Shown here: positions 4,684 to 5,495 of the stretch, piece after piece | How positions within the stretch are numbered: the stretch's first letter is position 1 | How the letters are laid out: the number at the start of each line of letters is the position of its first letter | From: an uncultured Methylococcaceae bacterium | Lineage (GTDB): Bacteria; Pseudomonadota; Gammaproteobacteria; Methylococcales; Methylomonadaceae | Length of the DNA: 5,495 nucleotides | Assembly: GCA_903939355.1 (NCBI GenBank) | Contig: CAJAHC010000583.1 | Span: forward strand, 1 to 5,495 | Direction: 5' to 3' | Translations under genes and position numbers: made by a program | The notes under the pieces: generated by a model | What the model was told of the DNA's origin: nothing | Seen by the model: only the letters and a program-made list of their open reading frames with translations | Database searches by the model: none

Positions 4684-5495
4684 TTACGAAAGAAAATTTT
4701 CATCAATAGTTCTACTGTCAAAATTATCGGGGAGCCAGCCTCGTTCGACACATTCTCGAAAACACCACTGGGGCGTCGTTTCAGTTTTGTAGCTCCAAAA
4801 AAACCAACCCGCATATTTTTCAAAAGTCATCAATTGCGTTGCAGCGTAAGCGCGGTAAGCCAGTGATTTTTGAAAACCATCCATAGTTTGCAGCTTATCT
4901 TCAATAGAATTTTCAACCCAAAGCGAAACGAATTTTAAATGTAGCCCTAAACTCCATTCTCCTAGGTAAACAGGGTGTCCCAGATTGGCATTCACGTCAT
5001 CAGCTTCCTGCTTCCAATCAACAACGTTAAGACGAAGATGTCCGTAAATATCCAAATCAATGTCAGACTGGACAAAACACTGATAACGATGGATATCCAT
5101 TGCCACGTTGCTAAACTCCGGTTCTTTTAAAAAGCCCACATACTCATGAAATGAGCGAAAACCATCATGAAAAATAATGGCAACATCCTCTGCTCGGCAA
5201 TACTTTCGAATTCTATGATAACCCTCTGTAATATATTTTTTCAAAAGATTAGTGTCGATATCCCAACGTGGTTCATTCAACACTTCAATGCCATGCAAGG
5301 CAAAGCGATCATGGTAACGCTCAGCAAGTCGCTCTAAAGTAAGCAATGAATAATTTATATACTCTTCGTTTGTGTGCCATTCGCAAACATTCAGGATACC
5401 CCCATTATCAAAGCCATTCTGACACCCTGGTGCTGCATGTAAATCCAATACAATCGATAAACCATATTGCTCTGCCCAAATAAAAGCATTATCGA
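4684..5495 (-). CDS. Glycoside hydrolase family 5, exo-1,3-beta-glucanase-like, 5' end missing
   Basis: The frame stays open from its TAA at 4684-4686 to the right edge, so about 270 C-terminal residues are visible. The TTG at 5446-5448 is an internal leucine, because the family sequence continues upstream of it (FIWAEQYGLSIVLDLHAAPG). GH5 enzymes are retaining TIM-barrel glycosidases. Numbering from the first whole visible codon, IVLDLHAAPG (14-23) is followed by QNGFDN. EVLNEPRWD holds the predicted acid/base Glu74 (codon 5272-5274), DIHRYQCF holds an active-site His-Tyr pair, and YLGEWS holds the predicted nucleophile Glu179 (codon 4957-4959). Near the C-terminus, GWFFWSYKTETTPQW and a late GWLP closely recall yeast and Candida Exg1-type exo-1,3-beta-glucanases (subfamily GH5_9). 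Signal peptide and start lie outside, so location is unknown. It is convergent to trmB and not part of that operon. Likely activity is on beta-1,3-glucans or beta-glucosides; another GH5 specificity is possible. Confidence 0.88.
   Translation of the reverse strand, partial: DNAFIWAEQYGLSIVLDLHAAPGCQNGFDNGGILNVCEWHTNEEYINYSLLTLERLAERYHDRFALHGIEVLNEPRWDIDTNLLKKYITEGYHRIRKYCRAEDVAIIFHDGFRSFHEYVGFLKEPEFSNVAMDIHRYQCFVQSDIDLDIYGHLRLNVVDWKQEADDVNANLGHPVYLGEWSLGLHLKFVSLWVENSIEDKLQTMDGFQKSLAYRAYAATQLMTFEKYAGWFFWSYKTETTPQWCFRECVERGWLPDNFDSRTIDENFLS

Noticed and set aside
4605..4823. Short minus-strand ORF overlapping the glycosidase 3' end in another frame
   Set aside because: The glycosidase frame carries clear GH5 motifs through this stretch, so this one is an out-of-frame shadow.

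Overview
This window reads as a piece of chromosome from an AT-rich gammaproteobacterium. The DHFR, AroG-type DAHP synthase and TrmB proteins can be aligned from memory with the E. coli proteins almost end to end. A ThiS-ThiG fusion and the thiSG-trmB adjacency point towards free-living gammaproteobacteria. Methylotrophic Methylococcales are one plausible home, but this placement is inference, because no 16S rRNA or diagnostic gene is present. Base composition looks even across the window, with no IS element, tRNA, rRNA or CRISPR array.

Layout. Positions 1-203 hold no convincing gene. Positions 204-1256 (minus strand) encode a type I-like L-asparaginase. A 58-bp gap separates it from a plus-strand run of housekeeping genes: folA (1315-1818), a DAHP synthase gene broken by one extra G in a G5 run (1904-2969), a fused thiS-thiG gene (2974-3951) and trmB (3957-4646). 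The DAHP synthase, thiSG and trmB genes are packed with gaps of 4-5 bp and look co-transcribed. folA is set off by 73-85 bp (depending on the DAHP synthase start) containing a small hairpin with a T-run. Convergent to trmB, on the minus strand, is the 3' part of a glycoside hydrolase family 5 gene resembling fungal-type exo-1,3-beta-glucanases. It runs off the right edge.

How the genes relate. folA supplies tetrahydrofolate, the DAHP synthase opens the shikimate pathway (aromatic amino acids and folate precursors), thiSG makes the thiazole half of thiamine, and trmB makes m7G46 in tRNA. They share a growth-related theme rather than one pathway. No TPP riboswitch is seen upstream of thiSG, so it probably follows operon expression.

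The points most worth a second look are the single-base frameshift in the DAHP synthase gene; the ThiS-ThiG fusion, whose sulfur-carrying Gly-Gly end is buried inside the polypeptide, together with an out-of-frame Shine-Dalgarno/ATG exactly at the fusion joint; and the GH5 exo-glucanase-like gene at the edge. I do not see a wholly new multi-gene system here.
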